A stretch of 22,727 nt of DNA from a virus: positions 1 to 22,727 of IMG/VR virus record IMGVR_UViG_3300023442_000188; one strand, written 5' to 3'. Shown piece by piece: positions 21,686 through 22,727 of this stretch (positions are counted from its first letter, which is position 1; every line of letters begins with the position of its first letter). The notes under the pieces were generated by a model that saw only the letters and a program-made list of their open reading frames with translations, did not search any database and was not told the origin of the DNA. A program made the translations under genes and the position numbers.

Positions 21686-22727
21686 GCCGGGCGAGTAAAC
21701 CAGTTACCGCGCAATCAATCTATGATTTTGCCGGACGCCTGCCCTATGGCGATTTCGTCCGGGCAGCGGAGACCACAGTGCAAGCAATGATGGACTGCCG
21801 CGAGGGTGAGGAGCCGGTAAAGGTGACGGTGACGGCGCAGGGGGGCCAGACCGCGCGAATTAGTGCGCTTAGTCCCCAACTATATCGGGTGGACCTACCC
21901 AGTTATCCAGCTGAGACGCAGGTGTCGGCACAGTTCGCCCGGCGGCTGTTGGGCTATCTGATCCACGAAACGTTGCACGCGATCCACACAAGGATGGGTG
22001 ACGTGGCGGACCGGCTGACCACCACCGCGTCCGAGGCCGGGGTTAACCCCGGCACGCTGCACGGGCTGCACAACGTAATTGAGGATTACGCGATAGAGCG
22101 GTTGGGGTGCGACCCGGACGCGCTGGCCACGGGCGCAGCGCCCGGCCTGCTGGGCGCGCTGAATGACGAGGTGATAGCGCGTGGCACGGTAGCGGCGTGC
22201 CGACGCGCGGCGCAGAGCGGCGACCCGGTAGCGCAGGCGCGGGCATACGTGCTGGCGCGGATCAATCGCCACGGACGCCAGCGGACGCCAGCACTAGACG
22301 CGGTAGCGGATGCAGCGGCCAGCGAGATTGCGCCGAGCGTGCGTGGGCTGGTGGACAGCGCGCTAGATGCGATTGACCGGTACGAGTACGATTACCGGGG
22401 CCGGATGGGCGCGTCGGCGCGATTGCTGGCGCAGCTAACTGGCGATCAGGATCAGGATCAGGATCAGACTGGCGATCAGACTGGCGATCAGACTGGCGAT
22501 CAGGATCAGGATCAGGATCAGGATCAGACTGGCGATCAGGATCAGGATCAGGATCAGACTGGCGATCAGGACGGCGATCAGGACGGCGATCAGGACGGCG
22601 ACCAGGACGGCGATCAGGATCAGGACGGCGACCAGGACGGCGATCAGGACGGCGATCAGGGTCAGGACGGCGATCAGGACGGCGATCAGGGTCAGGACGG
22701 CGATCAGGGTCAGGACGGCGATCAGGA
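21682..22727 (+). CDS. CobT-like protein (HExxH-type N-domain, giant acidic DQ repeat), 3' end outside window
   Basis: The ATG overlaps the ATPase stop by four bases (ATGA), so translation is coupled. The open frame runs to the window edge without a stop. The N-domain has HETLH at 95-99 followed by NVIEDYAIER at 131-140, a pair that recalls phage and cobaltochelatase CobT-type proteins (H-E-x-x-H then N-x-x-E-D-x-x-I-E). From residue 253 the protein is a repeat of DQ, TGDQ, DGDQ and GQ units for at least 96 residues. CobT proteins have an acidic linker before a C-terminal VWA domain, which should follow beyond the window. It probably works with the CobS-like ATPase. Whether the HExxH is a peptidase or just a fold marker is unknown. 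Confidence 0.75.
22438..22727 (+). repeat. Hexanucleotide/dodecanucleotide tandem repeat array (GATCAG family), continues past window
   Basis: From 22438 to the last base the sequence is built only from GATCAG, ACTGGCGATCAG, GACGGCGATCAG and GGTCAG units, with a few GACCAG variants. All units are multiples of six, so changes in copy number keep the reading frame. The units shift from ACTGGC types in the first half to GACGGC and GGTCAG types in the second, as expected of repeated local duplication. About 26 GATC sites fall within 285 bases. Confidence 0.9.

Noticed and set aside
22438-22727. CRISPR array or satellite DNA from the regular GATCAG repeats
   Set aside because: Units are 6-12 bp with no spacers, and they keep an open reading frame continuous with a conserved N-domain.

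Overview
The window looks like about 22.7 kb of a temperate tailed phage (or an excised/circular prophage form) of a high-GC, probably alphaproteobacterial, host. The phage assignment rests on a virion-protein C-terminus, two tail genes, a complete phage replication set, a cI/cro-like switch and an integrase. The host guess rests on GC content, promoter style (TTGACA-17-TAACCT) and a 52-bp stretch matching the 3' part of a bacterial tRNA-Thr(GGT) gene. The genus cannot be told from the sequence.

Layout. (a) 2-640, + strand: the end of a large virion protein. (b) 641-1066: no gene; a candidate attP whose core is the tRNA-Thr 3' end, flanked by direct and inverted repeats. (c) 1067-3892, - strand: a beta-helix tailspike and an Ig/FnIII-like tail protein. 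(d) 3964-14109, - strand: a long leftward early block, read from high to low coordinates: Cro-like regulator, RuvC-like resolvase, SNF2-type helicase, AT-hook protein, small conserved phage protein, DUF2800 PD-(D/E)XK nuclease, Tad2 anti-Thoeris protein, a two-domain phage protein, DUF2815 ssDNA-binding protein, MazZ-like dNTP pyrophosphohydrolase, a 60-aa protein, family A DNA polymerase, two small proteins, and an HD phosphohydrolase. (e) 14110-14384: divergent control region. (f) 14385-16073, + strand: XRE repressor, excisionase-like protein, tyrosine integrase. (g) 16244-18778, + strand: primase-helicase. (h) 18779-19185: no gene; an AT-rich island with 11 GTTAC repeats, a candidate replication origin. 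(i) 19186-19881, - strand: HGG-motif protein. (j) 20174 to the window end, + strand: a CobS-like AAA+ ATPase translationally coupled to a CobT-like protein carrying a very long Asp-Gln-rich repeat that runs off the window.

How the parts fit. Polymerase, primase-helicase, SSB-like protein, SNF2 helicase, nuclease and resolvase make a nearly self-sufficient replication and recombination system. The HD and MazZ-like enzymes would edit dNTP pools. Most control regions share an element, GTCTGYTTTG (reverse complement CAAARCAGAC), placed at or beside predicted -35 boxes, which suggests one phage regulator sees many promoters. The most unusual part is the CobS/CobT-like pair without any cobaltochelatase partner, together with in-frame hexanucleotide repeats in three successive rightward genes.
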